NCBI RefSeq assembly: GCF_004331285.1
Contig: NZ_SJOH01000025.1
Coordinates: 1-53,239 of the forward strand
Source: Acinetobacter sp. ANC 3781
GTDB taxonomy: Bacteria > Pseudomonadota > Gammaproteobacteria > Pseudomonadales > Moraxellaceae
Direction: 5' to 3'
DNA length: 53,239 nucleotides
Under the pieces are notes generated by a model that saw nothing but the letters and a program-made list of their open reading frames with translations, was not told the origin of the DNA and did no database searches. How positions within the stretch are numbered: the first letter of the stretch is position 1; each line of letters begins with the position of its first letter. A program made the position numbers and the translations under genes. This document shows, one piece after another, positions 1 through 8,301 of this stretch.

Positions 1-233
1 TCAGCGATATGGTAATTTGCCGCCAATTCCAGTTGAGTGCTGTAGTTCCGTAAGTAATTGAGCGTTAATAACAACTGATCCTCTAAATCTAAAGTATGAG
101 GACGACCTGATTTCTTTTTGAGTGATTCTGCTTTTTCTAAAACATCTACCATTTCGGTAAAAACTGGTCGAGGTACGCCAACCAGGCGTTTAAATTCAGA
201 ATCTGAAAAACGGTTTAATTTCTGATATCTCAT
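1..233 (-). CDS. IS5-family transposase, N-terminal part (cut by window edge)
   Basis: The first 77 codons of a transposase are visible. The protein begins MRYQKLNRFSDSEFKRLVGV, continues through a basic KKKSGRPHTLDL stretch, and reaches LLLTLNYLRNYSTQLELAA. This is the helix-turn-helix N-terminal half typical of the IS5 (IS427-like) transposases common in Acinetobacter. Members of this group are often made by programmed frameshifting between two frames. The DDE catalytic half would lie to the left of the window. The ATG at 231-233 sits just inside the IS end, as expected. No defect is visible in the part present. Confidence 0.75.
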   Translation of the reverse strand, partial: MRYQKLNRFSDSEFKRLVGVPRPVFTEMVDVLEKAESLKKKSGRPHTLDLEDQLLLTLNYLRNYSTQLELAANYHIA

Positions 234-275
234 GAAATCTATATTGAGGTGGTTTTTACTTTCGCAAGAGGTCTA
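1..275 (-). mobile_element. IS5-family insertion sequence, 5' end only
   Basis: This is the transposase-start end of an insertion sequence that runs off the left edge of the window. The likely outer end lies near 268-275. Read on the minus strand it begins AGACCTCTTGCGAAAGT, a plausible terminal inverted repeat, about 35-40 bp before the transposase start codon. The opposite end is outside the window, so the repeat pair and the target duplication cannot be checked. The call rests mainly on the transposase sequence. Confidence 0.7.
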
Positions 276-800
276 TTAAATAAATTTTATCTATATAACT
301 CTTGAGATATTCAATATTAGATTTTTGAAATCAGTGCTGACTTATTTCGTTGATTCAATTTTATACCTTTGTATAGAGGTTATCTCTACTTTAGACCTCT
401 TTCAACAATCATTGTTTGCTCAGTTCCCCCCCATATAAATTCCAGCAATTAAATTGAATCTTTTTAGGCCCAATACGTCTTCTATTAGTTTTCTGGCTAT
501 CGTATTTTAATCCTGATAGTCTTTATCTTCAGGGGATAAAAGCCCTGACAGGAATATGCTGTAAATTACCTTTGAATAACTCAAATTCATGTAGAGCACA
601 GTGAAAACATTGTGATTTTTTTAGTAAAGAGAGATATTAAATTGCATGAGGATGAACCACCGCCATCATCATGCAATACATTTATTCTTTAATTTAATTC
701 AGTAGCTTTTCTCGTTGTCAGAACAGGAGAAATCGATTGCCCTAGAAGAATTAGTTATTTTTCATGGTTTTATGTTTGAACTGTCTTATCGTTTATTGTA
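234..800. other. Gene-free stretch beside the IS end
   Basis: No convincing coding sequence is seen. It contains the IS end (to about 275) and a 9-bp inverted repeat, ATTGCATGA/TCATGCAAT, at 641-677. That repeat lies downstream of the leftward genes at 801-2029 and could act as a weak terminator or RNA hairpin. Confidence 0.4.
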
Positions 801-1349
801 TTAACTTGCCTTTGACCAATTTTCAAATTCATTTTGAATCTCATCAATCATGAAACGCTGACAGTCGCCATTCCAAAAACTCATTACCGTTTCAGGGATT
901 TTATAACCTTTTAGCGTTTTCTTATAGTGTGTATTAAAGCGCTCTAACTGATCTTTTGGTACTTCATTTGATTTAATAAGATTGTGTGCAATCATTGCAC
1001 GATACAACCAAGACTCCCATGCTGCCTGATCTTCTTTCACAATAAACTGTTGTGTCTCTGTATTATAGCCAATATTTAAAACATGAGGCTGTAATTTGAG
1101 AAAGTGAATAAACATTTGACATTCAGTCTCTTTTTGATCTGCAGTTAATTCCCCAATCTTAATGGGCACTATAGATTTGCGACCTGAAAAGATAGGTTTG
1201 ATCTCCATAGGATCAGAAAAAGATTCTTTGAGAATTGAGCCTAAGTGGACGAAGATGTTAACCAAATCCAATTCGTTTATTGTTGTTGGTTTACGAACTA
1301 ACTTGTCGACTGTTTCTAATAGGTTGCGTTTTGCTTGAATTTCGTTCAT
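801..1349 (-). CDS. Hypothetical protein, second of an unknown tandem pair
   Basis: The 182-residue soluble protein was not recognised. The start was set at 1349, not at the upstream in-frame Met, because AAGG lies six bases before this ATG. There is no signal peptide and no membrane segment. The C-terminal third is rich in Trp, Phe and charged residues, with DQAAWESWLYRAM near residue 115 and ETVMSFWNGDCQRFMIDEI near the end. That suggests a compact helical fold. It lies 83 bp downstream of another unknown gene on the same strand, so the two are probably co-transcribed. Adjacent IS material and the lack of conserved neighbours suggest accessory DNA. An effector, immunity or phage-defence role is possible but nothing in the sequence shows it. 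Confidence 0.6.
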   Translation of the reverse strand: MNEIQAKRNLLETVDKLVRKPTTINELDLVNIFVHLGSILKESFSDPMEIKPIFSGRKSIVPIKIGELTADQKETECQMFIHFLKLQPHVLNIGYNTETQQFIVKEDQAAWESWLYRAMIAHNLIKSNEVPKDQLERFNTHYKKTLKGYKIPETVMSFWNGDCQRFMIDEIQNEFENWSKAS

Positions 1350-1432
1350 ATCATACCTTGTGAAAAATATATTTTTAGAATTTATTAAAAATAAGTTGGG
1401 AAAAAGATATTCCAACTTTAAAAATTCTGCTT

Positions 1433-2029
1433 TTAAGCAAACATTTCCTCAAAATACAAAGGAAGAGGCAAAAAGATTTCCCCTGATTTTTTTTCGCCTA
1501 CATACAGAACAAAAATTTGAAATGTACGTTCATTCGATACAGTTTGAATCTGTATAAGCTGCTCGGTAACTTCGGAAAGATCTAACAGACAAGTAGCATA
1601 GCGAGGTGAGTCATAGAATTGGGCATTTGCATGGGTTTGTCCAGATTCGTCCATCTCATTGGAAATATTAGCGAAGGCAAATTTTTCCTCATGCCAAAAA
1701 CCAATCACAAAACCTTCAAACTTTGCTTTTTTAAAAATTTTTTGGGTCTCATGATCGATACTGAGTAAATCCAGAACAGCCTGTTCATAATTAGGTTTTT
1801 TGAAAACCATCTTCCCGGCATGATATGAAACTGGGTCATACTCATTGTTAATTTCTGCTGACTTTTTTAGTGAGTCTAGACTGACTTCCTTATTGCCGTT
1901 CACGATAAAAGCAATTTTATCGCTTTCATCAACTTTCGGAATTTCCTTTAACGAACCGTTTAAATTGGAGTCTTCTATATTTAGCTGGTCGGTCGCTGGA
2001 TAAATTTTATTAAAATCGTTAATTTTCAT
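1433..2029 (-). CDS. Hypothetical protein, first of an unknown tandem pair
   Basis: The 198-residue protein was not recognised. It has no signal peptide or membrane helix, so it is probably cytoplasmic. The N-terminal 70 residues are polar and probably flexible. Residues from about 90 onward look like an alpha/beta domain with hydrophobic strands, such as FEGFVIGFW, KFAFANISN and TFQIFVLYVGE. AGCAGGT precedes the ATG at 2029 by about nine bases. It is the first gene of a leftward pair with the gene ending at 801. No promoter stands out in the AT-rich DNA upstream. Confidence 0.6.
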   Translation of the reverse strand: MKINDFNKIYPATDQLNIEDSNLNGSLKEIPKVDESDKIAFIVNGNKEVSLDSLKKSAEINNEYDPVSYHAGKMVFKKPNYEQAVLDLLSIDHETQKIFKKAKFEGFVIGFWHEEKFAFANISNEMDESGQTHANAQFYDSPRYATCLLDLSEVTEQLIQIQTVSNERTFQIFVLYVGEKKSGEIFLPLPLYFEEMFA

Positions 2030-3100
2030 TATTTTACCTGCTATTCAATTGTTGTTTCATCATCGCTCAGTGCGGTTTCACATGATTAAAAATTCACTAC
2101 ATTTAGATAATAGTTTCAATTGCTTCACTCTTTTTGTGGAGGTGATAAAGAGGGAAACTGAATCATTACCGTCTGTAGTGTAAGAATTGATCTCAAAAGT
2201 ATGAGTTTTTATTGCTTTTGTAGTAAATTCCATCTTGTTTGCAGCAATCTCAAAATTATTAAGTACCTCCAGAATTTATTTGGACTAATTTTTTCTAAAT
2301 TCTATTTTTTAGTCTGAGTCATACGTTTTTTACTATTTATTTAATGCAATAACCCATTTCTCGTTATAGTTTACGCTTGAATTGTTAGCGTTTTATTTCA
2401 AAGAGAAATTCGTCTCGTAAATGTTTCATTTTCTTCTCATATACTGAATGGGTTATCATAATAAGTGCAGTATTTTAATTAATAAGCGTCAATATTGTTA
2501 TGACATTAAATTTCAAAGGTAGATTATTTGAATAATAGTATTCTTATACTTTATGGATGAATTTTAGGGAATTAAATTAAATTTAGTTTTTCTATAATTT
2601 ACTTGATTGATATTTTGTATGCAGAGTTACCCTATAGTTGTTTGAGTAGGCCTTAATCCTGGATATTCTATTCATCTTATATTTATTTAGAGACAGTCAT
2701 CAATTAACTCGAAAAATCTCATACGTCCTTATTTTTCCATGAATAAACGCTAGGGATTTACAGAACATCAGGGGGGGACAGATTAAGCATCTGTTACCTG
2801 AAGGAACGGGTTATGTTGAGGTAACTACCCAAAGAATGATTTAAACCCTAAAATTTATGCATCGGACTGACTGCAGTAACCAATTCGCCAAGATTTTACT
2901 TCTAGGCAGGAGTCAACTCTGATCTATTCAATAATGAGGAACGGAATTCTGCAAAAGTAAGACTTGTATTCTAGTCATCTTCCAAAACAATATAACACCA
3001 AGTTGAATAATAATTACATGGAGCAATATGTATGAAAAAATCAGAAACGTAGTGAAAAATATTTTTTTTAAGACTTAAAAGTTTTAGAGAAATCGCAGAT
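2030..3100. other. 1.1-kb gene-free region
   Basis: Very AT-rich DNA with stops in all frames. The only structure seen is a 7-bp inverted repeat, GTTACCT/AGGTAAC, at 2793-2825. No RNA gene or coding remnant could be recognised. Confidence 0.4.
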
Positions 3101-3131
3101 AGAAAATTAGTCCACTAAAAAGTAGACTAAT
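3101..3131 (-). terminator. Rho-independent terminator of the usp gene
   Basis: ATTAGTCCACT and AGTAGACTAAT form an 11-bp stem with one mismatch around an AAAA loop at 3106-3131. On the minus strand it is followed by a short T-rich stretch (TTTTCT). It starts 18 bp after the usp stop codon. Confidence 0.7.
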
Positions 3132-3148
3132 TTATTGCTTATAAAGAA

Positions 3149-3598
3149 TTATTTTGTGTGTTTTACCACCAGTACCGGTACATGGCTTGAGGTTAGAATC
3201 TCTTGCGCAATACTGCCAATAAAAGCTTTTTTAAAACCTGTACGTCCATGAGAACCGACGACAATTAGATCAACATTTAGTTCATCAGCGATTTTGGCGA
3301 TGACCTCACCGGGTGATTGACCGCTGAGAAGTTTGGTATTGGTTTCAATACCCAGATTAGTAAATTTTAGTCCTAGCTCGGCCAAAATATTTTTAGCATG
3401 AGCTTTTGCTTCCATATAATAATCCGTTATTCCAGGTACATTTTTATAAAAACTTACACTGGTTAATGGATCTATCACGACAACGCTTGCTATGGTGACT
3501 TTACTTCCCAATGCTTTAGCTAAAATGATGGTTTGATCAGCTGCTGCAATGGCAATAGGGGAATCATCAACAGCGACTAAGATGTGTTGGTAATTCAT
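3149..3598 (-). CDS. Universal stress protein, UspA family
   Basis: A 149-residue cytoplasmic protein with one complete Usp domain. It opens with MNYQHILVAVDDSP, the usual first strand and ATP-contacting Asp. It carries the G-2x-G-9x-G-S nucleotide-binding signature in GSHGRTGFKKAFIGS, and ends with HVPVLVVK. This marks it as an ATP-binding type that is normally dimeric. The start at 3598 has AGGAAAG six bases upstream; a longer in-frame start exists but has no such site. It is a single-gene unit with its own terminator. Usp proteins of this kind are usually induced by starvation or envelope and oxidative stress in Acinetobacter. Confidence 0.9.
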   Translation of the reverse strand: MNYQHILVAVDDSPIAIAAADQTIILAKALGSKVTIASVVVIDPLTSVSFYKNVPGITDYYMEAKAHAKNILAELGLKFTNLGIETNTKLLSGQSPGEVIAKIADELNVDLIVVGSHGRTGFKKAFIGSIAQEILTSSHVPVLVVKHTK

Positions 3599-3896
3599 GA
3601 TACTTTCCTGTTGTTTCAAGATTAGTTATCTACTCAAAGATTAACATAACTGGAGTACAGTGATAAAAAAGGATAAAAGTCTATCTTTTAGCTAACACTT
3701 CTCTTATCTTGCAGAAGCATTTGAGGTGGAGCTCCCATAGTGGCTTTACTTCAAAATACCTGAATAATTGGTAGTACTCATTATCAGTGATTATTAATTC
3801 TATTTCACCCAAAACGCATAAAATTATGGTCTATAACCGAGAGGTTTAAATACAAGCATACAACTCGATTATTTAGGAGAATGCTTTAGATGCCAA

Positions 3897-4286
3897 TCAA
3901 TCCGACCATATAGATGTAGCCAGGAAATATTTCAAAGATTTTATTAAATCGGCACAATTGTCAAAACTATTAGTGACTTCTTTGAAAGCAGAATAATATT
4001 CACGTTTGTAGGGTTTACCTGTTAATGTTTCCCCGGAAGTATTTTCATAATCATAAATTGCAGTGCGCAGATAGATTTCTAATATTTTTTTATGTTCGGA
4101 AGAAGCACAGTTTTTCTGAACTATTTCACTTGTAGAATGGCAATCGAGTTTGACATGACCATAAAATTGACCTGAATTTTGATAAATATTATTTAACTCT
4201 TTTAATTCACTTGCTGATAAGCATTGGGTAGCATAAGCAAAATTATAAGTCACAACCATACAAATAATAAGTAAATTGAATTTCAT
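3897..4286 (-). CDS. Small secreted/periplasmic hypothetical protein
   Basis: A 129-residue protein with a clear Sec signal peptide. MKFNLLIICMVVTYNFAYA is followed by a TQCLSAS mature start, with likely cleavage after YA at about residue 19. The mature part is helical and charged, and contains four Cys (near residues 22, 49, 60 and 111) that could form two disulfides. AAGGAA lies seven bases before the ATG. It stands alone. It has a faint resemblance in size and Cys pattern to DUF1311/LprI-type periplasmic proteins, but the match is too weak to name it. Confidence 0.6.
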   Translation of the reverse strand: MKFNLLIICMVVTYNFAYATQCLSASELKELNNIYQNSGQFYGHVKLDCHSTSEIVQKNCASSEHKKILEIYLRTAIYDYENTSGETLTGKPYKREYYSAFKEVTNSFDNCADLIKSLKYFLATSIWSD

Positions 4287-4647
4287 TTTTTATTCCTTAT
4301 TGTTTTTTAATGATCTAATCATATCGTCCAGACTTACACAACTACAACATTAGACAACCGGATGAATCAAAATTTTATTCAAACCGAGAACAGAGAAAGT
4401 AATGAAAAACAATAGCTCTAGATATTAATTAGGAGGCAGACATTTTGACTCTTATCTTAAACGCATCATTTTTGACTAAGTAGGTGATGGAAAGTTTTGA
4501 TGAAGTAGGAGGACGTGAGTCATTTCGATTTTTGTAGATGGCTGCGCAATGGAATTGCATATCTGGGATTTAATCTGAAAGATTAACTGTGCTTCTGGAT
4601 GTATTATGGAAGAAAGCACGACCTTATTTTACTTATAGTAAAAGAAA
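4287..4647. other. Gene-free spacer
   Basis: No open reading frame, RNA gene or clear hairpin was recognised between the metallopeptidase stop and the start of the small secreted protein. Confidence 0.4.
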
Positions 4648-5727
4648 TTAAGGTACAGTATCTTTTAACACTTTATCCAGCACATGCTGATGTATAAACC
4701 TGAATTTATCCAATACTACATTCGACAGGGTAAATGGGTAAGCATCTTCCAAACCCATGCTGCGGTTTAAAGCATTGAGGTTAAATGTTACCGTCATCCA
4801 GTTCTGTAAAATCTTTTCAAAATCCTTTGCACCAATCGGGTTTTCTATAAATTCCATATTGGACAGGTCAGGCTGGTTAGGTTTTACCACAAGACCCGCA
4901 TAGTATGCTGTTTCCAGCGTATCCATCATATGCTGATAATGTGCCCAAGTTTCAGCCCAGTCTTCCCAAGGATGCGTACTAGCATAGGAACTGACAAAAT
5001 TCTCTGGCCAGTTAGCGGGCGGACCTTGTTCATAATGCCGCTTTAAGGCTTCGCCATAATTTTGACGTTCATCGCCGAATACAGCGCGAAACTCATCAAT
5101 CACTTCTGGGTGCAAATATTGCATTACATCAAAATAATAATGTCCGCTTTCGTGGCGGAAGTGTCCTAAAAGTGTCCGGTAATTTTCACCCATCTTAATA
5201 CGTGTAGTTTCACGGTAAACGACATCTGCTTCACTGACATTTAATGTGATAATGCCATTAGCATGACCTGTCAGTACGGGTTGGCCCTCTACTGAAATTT
5301 TAAAATTAAACCACAAGCCATACCGGTCATCTGGGGAAATTTTAGGGCGGGGCATAATGTTCAGCCGCTGCATCAGATACAGAAAACGCTGTTTAGCGTG
5401 TTCGATGCGCCTCCAATAAATAATATTCTCCGGAATATCCAGGTCTGGGAGTATCTGGGTGAGCTGACAGGATTCACAGTAAATTTTCTCACTGTCCGCC
5501 GGTAGCATCCAGTTGCAAACCTGATAATTCTTATAGTTATAACAAGGCTTAAAGCGTTGCTGTTGAAAACTGGGATTCAACGCAATCCAGAGCTGATCAG
5601 ACTCTTGCTGAAAACTACCCATATCTTTTTCAGAAGCAACATACCCTAATACGGTTTGACAGTTGACGCACATCGAATTTGCAAAAAACACCTGATTATT
5701 ACAGCTAGCACACGAAAAATACTTCAT
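4648..5727 (-). CDS. Putative zinc-binding metallopeptidase (Peptidase_Mx-like)
   Basis: A 359-residue cytoplasmic protein in two parts. Residues 1-90 form a zinc ribbon with four CxxC pairs or half-pairs, including CASC, CVNC and CESC. The rest is a metallopeptidase-like domain with the zinc signature HESGH in GHFRHESGHYYFDVM near residue 190. A downstream HPWEDWAETWAHY segment probably supplies further metal ligands. This arrangement matches the widespread 'putative zinc-binding metallopeptidase' family (zinc ribbon plus Peptidase_Mx), whose substrates are unknown. The ATG at 5727 has only a weak ribosome site. It appears monocistronic. Confidence 0.8.
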   Translation of the reverse strand: MKYFSCASCNNQVFFANSMCVNCQTVLGYVASEKDMGSFQQESDQLWIALNPSFQQQRFKPCYNYKNYQVCNWMLPADSEKIYCESCQLTQILPDLDIPENIIYWRRIEHAKQRFLYLMQRLNIMPRPKISPDDRYGLWFNFKISVEGQPVLTGHANGIITLNVSEADVVYRETTRIKMGENYRTLLGHFRHESGHYYFDVMQYLHPEVIDEFRAVFGDERQNYGEALKRHYEQGPPANWPENFVSSYASTHPWEDWAETWAHYQHMMDTLETAYYAGLVVKPNQPDLSNMEFIENPIGAKDFEKILQNWMTVTFNLNALNRSMGLEDAYPFTLSNVVLDKFRFIHQHVLDKVLKDTVP

Positions 5728-5958
5728 AACAGGTCCAGTTTTTTATCATAAAGTCCCAAGAGTGGACATACAATCTCTACTTTTACACATATGTTTCTTA
5801 TTTTTGTGAGTTTTTAACGGTTTTCTTGTTTTTAAAATTGGTACACTTTCTGCTTATCTTTAAGTAATAAAAACAGAATGTTGGTAATATCTAAAACAGG
5901 ATGCACATGAACGTTGAAAAACAGAAAAAAGTACTCCATCCATGAAAATAATTTTTAA

Positions 5959-6207
5959 TTGAACTTTTACTACACGTACCGGTTTATACGTGAAGTAGGT
6001 TCACCCGCGAGGATAACCTTGTGTCAAAACAAAATCAGTATGACTGTGCCTGAACAAATGATGCATCCTCTCGATCAAAAAATTGTAGAGCGCCACTATC
6101 AAAGTCACTCACAAGCCGTTGTTGACATGATCAATAAACATGTAATTGCCGGTCATACTGAGCATAACGCAGTGATGGTCGACATCTCGATTTTATTTAT
6201 GACGTGA
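5959..6207 (+). pseudogene. Possible remnant of an N-formylglutamate amidohydrolase-like gene
   Basis: An 82-codon open stretch reads like an internal piece of an N-formylglutamate amidohydrolase/deformylase. KIVERHYQSHSQAVVDMINK resembles the family segment with a Tyr and a PxH around a helix, and is followed by AVMVDIS where the family has a strand ending in DxHS. No ribosome site precedes the first ATG. The catalytic core on either side is missing, and the frame stops immediately after the strand. It is read here as a decayed fragment; a chance ORF is the alternative. Confidence 0.3.
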
Positions 6208-6606
6208 GCTGGATATAGGGGCAGTGGAGAACTACTGCACGTCAACCAACAATCTATTGCTTTAAAAGAGGTTAGCAGAGGGCATTTGGAGATGCTGGAT
6301 GCGGTGATGACAACTATTCCCCGAAATGTTGAATAAAATCCCGTGTTAAGATCAGTACCTATAGTTGATACCTCAAGCTTTCAATAGGTTCAATATTCTT
6401 AGTTTCTAGAGTATTTGTAGTTGAATCCTAATATTCTGTGTTCTAGGTAAACCTGTCAGGGTGTAGACCACATGCTGATCACACAATCAAGCATCAACCA
6501 TAGTAAGCTGTCGACTTTTTTAAAATGCATCGCCGTATATAAGTTTTTAATTTTTACTAATATATAAATTTATTTATCATAAAAATAAATAATAGACATA
6601 AAAAAC
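6208..6606. other. Gene-free stretch with a short coding-like fragment
   Basis: At 6229-6336 there are 35 codons ending in TAA that read like real protein (about NQQSIALKEVSRGHLEMLDA), but there is no start or ribosome site. It may be another piece of a decayed gene. The rest is AT-rich and featureless up to the cold-shock gene promoter. Confidence 0.3.
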
Positions 6607-6634
6607 TTGAATATTAATTTAATTCATGTATTAT
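6607..6634 (+). promoter_or_regulatory. Candidate sigma-70 promoter of the cold-shock gene
   Basis: TTGAAT and TATTAT are separated by 16 bp, with TG directly before the -10 box. Transcription from about 6641 would give a leader of roughly 160 nt before the ATG at 6800. Long leaders of this size are typical of cspA-type mRNAs, where they act as thermosensitive RNA structures. Confidence 0.5.
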
Positions 6635-6799
6635 TAGCTCAACTAGAAAAAAAGTCTTGTTTCGGTAAATCTTCTTTAAGTATCGCAGTTTTAGTCATAA
6701 TCCTTCGTTTTTCAGATTTTAAGTTTCATTCTTTATTATTTTCAAGTTATGAATAGTCATTAAATTGGCTAAAATTATTAAAAATCAATAGGATTTATT

Positions 6800-7015
6800 A
6801 TGTCAAACTCAAATGTTGTTAAAGGTACTGTAAAGTGGTTCAACGAAACTAAAGGTTTTGGTTTTATTCAACAAGAAAACGGTCCAGATGTTTTTGCTCA
6901 TTTCAGCGAAATTGCTAGTTCAGGCTTCAAAACCTTAATGGAAGGTCAGCAAGTAGAATTCAGCGTTGCACAAGGTCAAAAAGGCCCAAATGCCGTGAAT
7001 ATCGTTGCTATCTAA
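6800..7015 (+). CDS. Cold-shock protein, CspA family
   Basis: A 71-residue single-domain OB-fold nucleic-acid-binding protein. It has both RNA-binding motifs, RNP1 as KGFGFIQQ and RNP2 as VFAHFSEI, preceded by the family opening [16 protein letters not shown]. It binds single-stranded RNA and DNA and melts mRNA structure at low temperature. The site AATAGGATT precedes the ATG. A long untranslated leader and a strong downstream terminator make it a single-gene transcript. Acinetobacter has several Csp paralogs, and which one this is cannot be told from the sequence alone. Confidence 0.95.
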   Translation: MSNSNVVKGTVKWFNETKGFGFIQQENGPDVFAHFSEIASSGFKTLMEGQQVEFSVAQGQKGPNAVNIVAI

Positions 7016-7089
7016 AAGATATTAATATACAGAAATTAGATGAATTAAAAGTAATGTAAATTACCAATTATTTTTAATTTTTGTATGCT

Positions 7090-7118
7090 AAAAAAAGTCG
7101 AGAATCTCGGCTTTTTTT
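7090..7118 (+). terminator. Rho-independent terminator after the cold-shock gene
   Basis: GTCGAG/CTCGGC forms a stem with one G:U pair around an AAT loop, flanked by A-run and T-run arms (TTTTTTT). It is strong in the rightward direction. Confidence 0.85.
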
Positions 7119-7275
7119 ATGCCTATATATAAGCTGATTTAATACCTTCAACCAAGTAGTAGCTGCTCTATTTAATAACAAACTGATTGCAAAAATCAGC
7201 TGCAAATTTTCAATCAAATCCGCCATGATGCTATATATGCGATCAATTTCCTGCGCAATGCTCATGGAGACTCTA

Positions 7276-7833
7276 ATGAATCCAGATCAACAACAAAATA
7301 TCCCTAAGCGAGAATCACGCGTTTTTTCAAAAAGTTTTGATTATTCTTTAGATTTTAAAAAAATCAATTTTAGAAAAAGACCCGAACTGTATCGTATTGG
7401 CCGCGGTGAACAAGGGGTACTTCTGGTCGAACCGTATAAATCAGAAATACTGCCGTATTGGCAATTTGCCGATGAAGTTAAAGCTACCCAAAGTAGTGAA
7501 AAGATTTATGCATTATTTTTAGAGTATTTAGAGCAGGCTGACTTTATTGGTGCGGATATGGCCAGAAAGTTTTTACAAATGGGCTATACTCGAGCACGTC
7601 GCTATGCCAATCATAAAGGCGGTAAAAAATATAAGGGTCCAGTTCCTGAAGACAAAAAAGGTTTGAGTGGGGCACATGGTCGGCCAGAGTTAGTACGTAG
7701 TGCAGAAGACCCTGTTAAAGCTGCGGCAGCACAAATTTTTAAGAAGAAATGGGATGACGCCAAGTCAAACCCCACGTATCTGGAATTAAAAGATCAATTT
7801 AATGCGTTTATTCAGAAAAATAGCCAAGTGTAA
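7276..7833 (+). CDS. DUF4385 family protein
   Basis: A 185-residue soluble protein matching DUF4385. Conserved blocks appear in order: FDYSLDFKKINFRKRPELY, RIGRGEQGVLLVEPYKSEIL, FIGADMARKFLQMGYTRARR, and YANHKGGKKY. The function of the family is unknown; it occurs in many proteobacteria as a single-copy cytoplasmic protein. The start at 7276 was chosen over earlier in-frame ATGs because GGAGA sits about seven bases before it and because homology starts soon after. It is probably monocistronic. Confidence 0.85.
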   Translation: MNPDQQQNIPKRESRVFSKSFDYSLDFKKINFRKRPELYRIGRGEQGVLLVEPYKSEILPYWQFADEVKATQSSEKIYALFLEYLEQADFIGADMARKFLQMGYTRARRYANHKGGKKYKGPVPEDKKGLSGAHGRPELVRSAEDPVKAAAAQIFKKKWDDAKSNPTYLELKDQFNAFIQKNSQV

Positions 7834-8301
7834 GCTGTAATAGATATTCTGATAAGTAGAATGAATCAACACCAGAAATTTAATGTATTACCTCCTATAT
7901 ATTCTAAAACTTATATGAGATTGAATTAGGGCTTAAGGTTAAATCAAAGCAATACTTAAACCAATAATGATCGGAGCGCTAGAGAGTCCTTACTTATCAT
8001 ATTTATTCTCTTATTTTGAAATACATGACTTGAGATTGTCCATATTTTTTCTAAGCTTTTCTTTTATTAAAGGTTTTTATAATTAATCTTTAAAGACAGA
8101 GAAAAGTTATCAATTAAACCAAATCCCTCTATAATATTGCCCATTATTGCAAATGTCGGATGTTCGGTGTGCTCACTAAACAGATGACGCTAGTTACTCT
8201 CTTTTTTAAGTCAATTTCTTTTTCGTGATTCGGCTTATGTTTCAATATTTAGAATCTTATGGGTCTGTCGTGACACATAAGAATAGTTAGGTGCCAGCAG
8301 C
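7834..8301. other. Gene-free region upstream of the OsmC-YcaO gene
   Basis: No coding sequence or RNA gene was recognised. The region presumably contains the promoter of the following gene, but no box is convincing enough to place. Confidence 0.35.

Noticed and set aside
391..412. TAGACCTCTTTCAAC resembles the nearby IS end AGACCTCTTGCGAAAG
   Set aside because: Only about nine bases match before the sequences diverge, and no transposase sequence lies beside it. Too weak to call a second IS end.
1360..1557. Rightward 65-codon frame across the gap between the two unknown leftward genes
   Set aside because: It overlaps the end of the 1433 gene on the opposite strand, lacks a ribosome site and reads like random AT-rich sequence.
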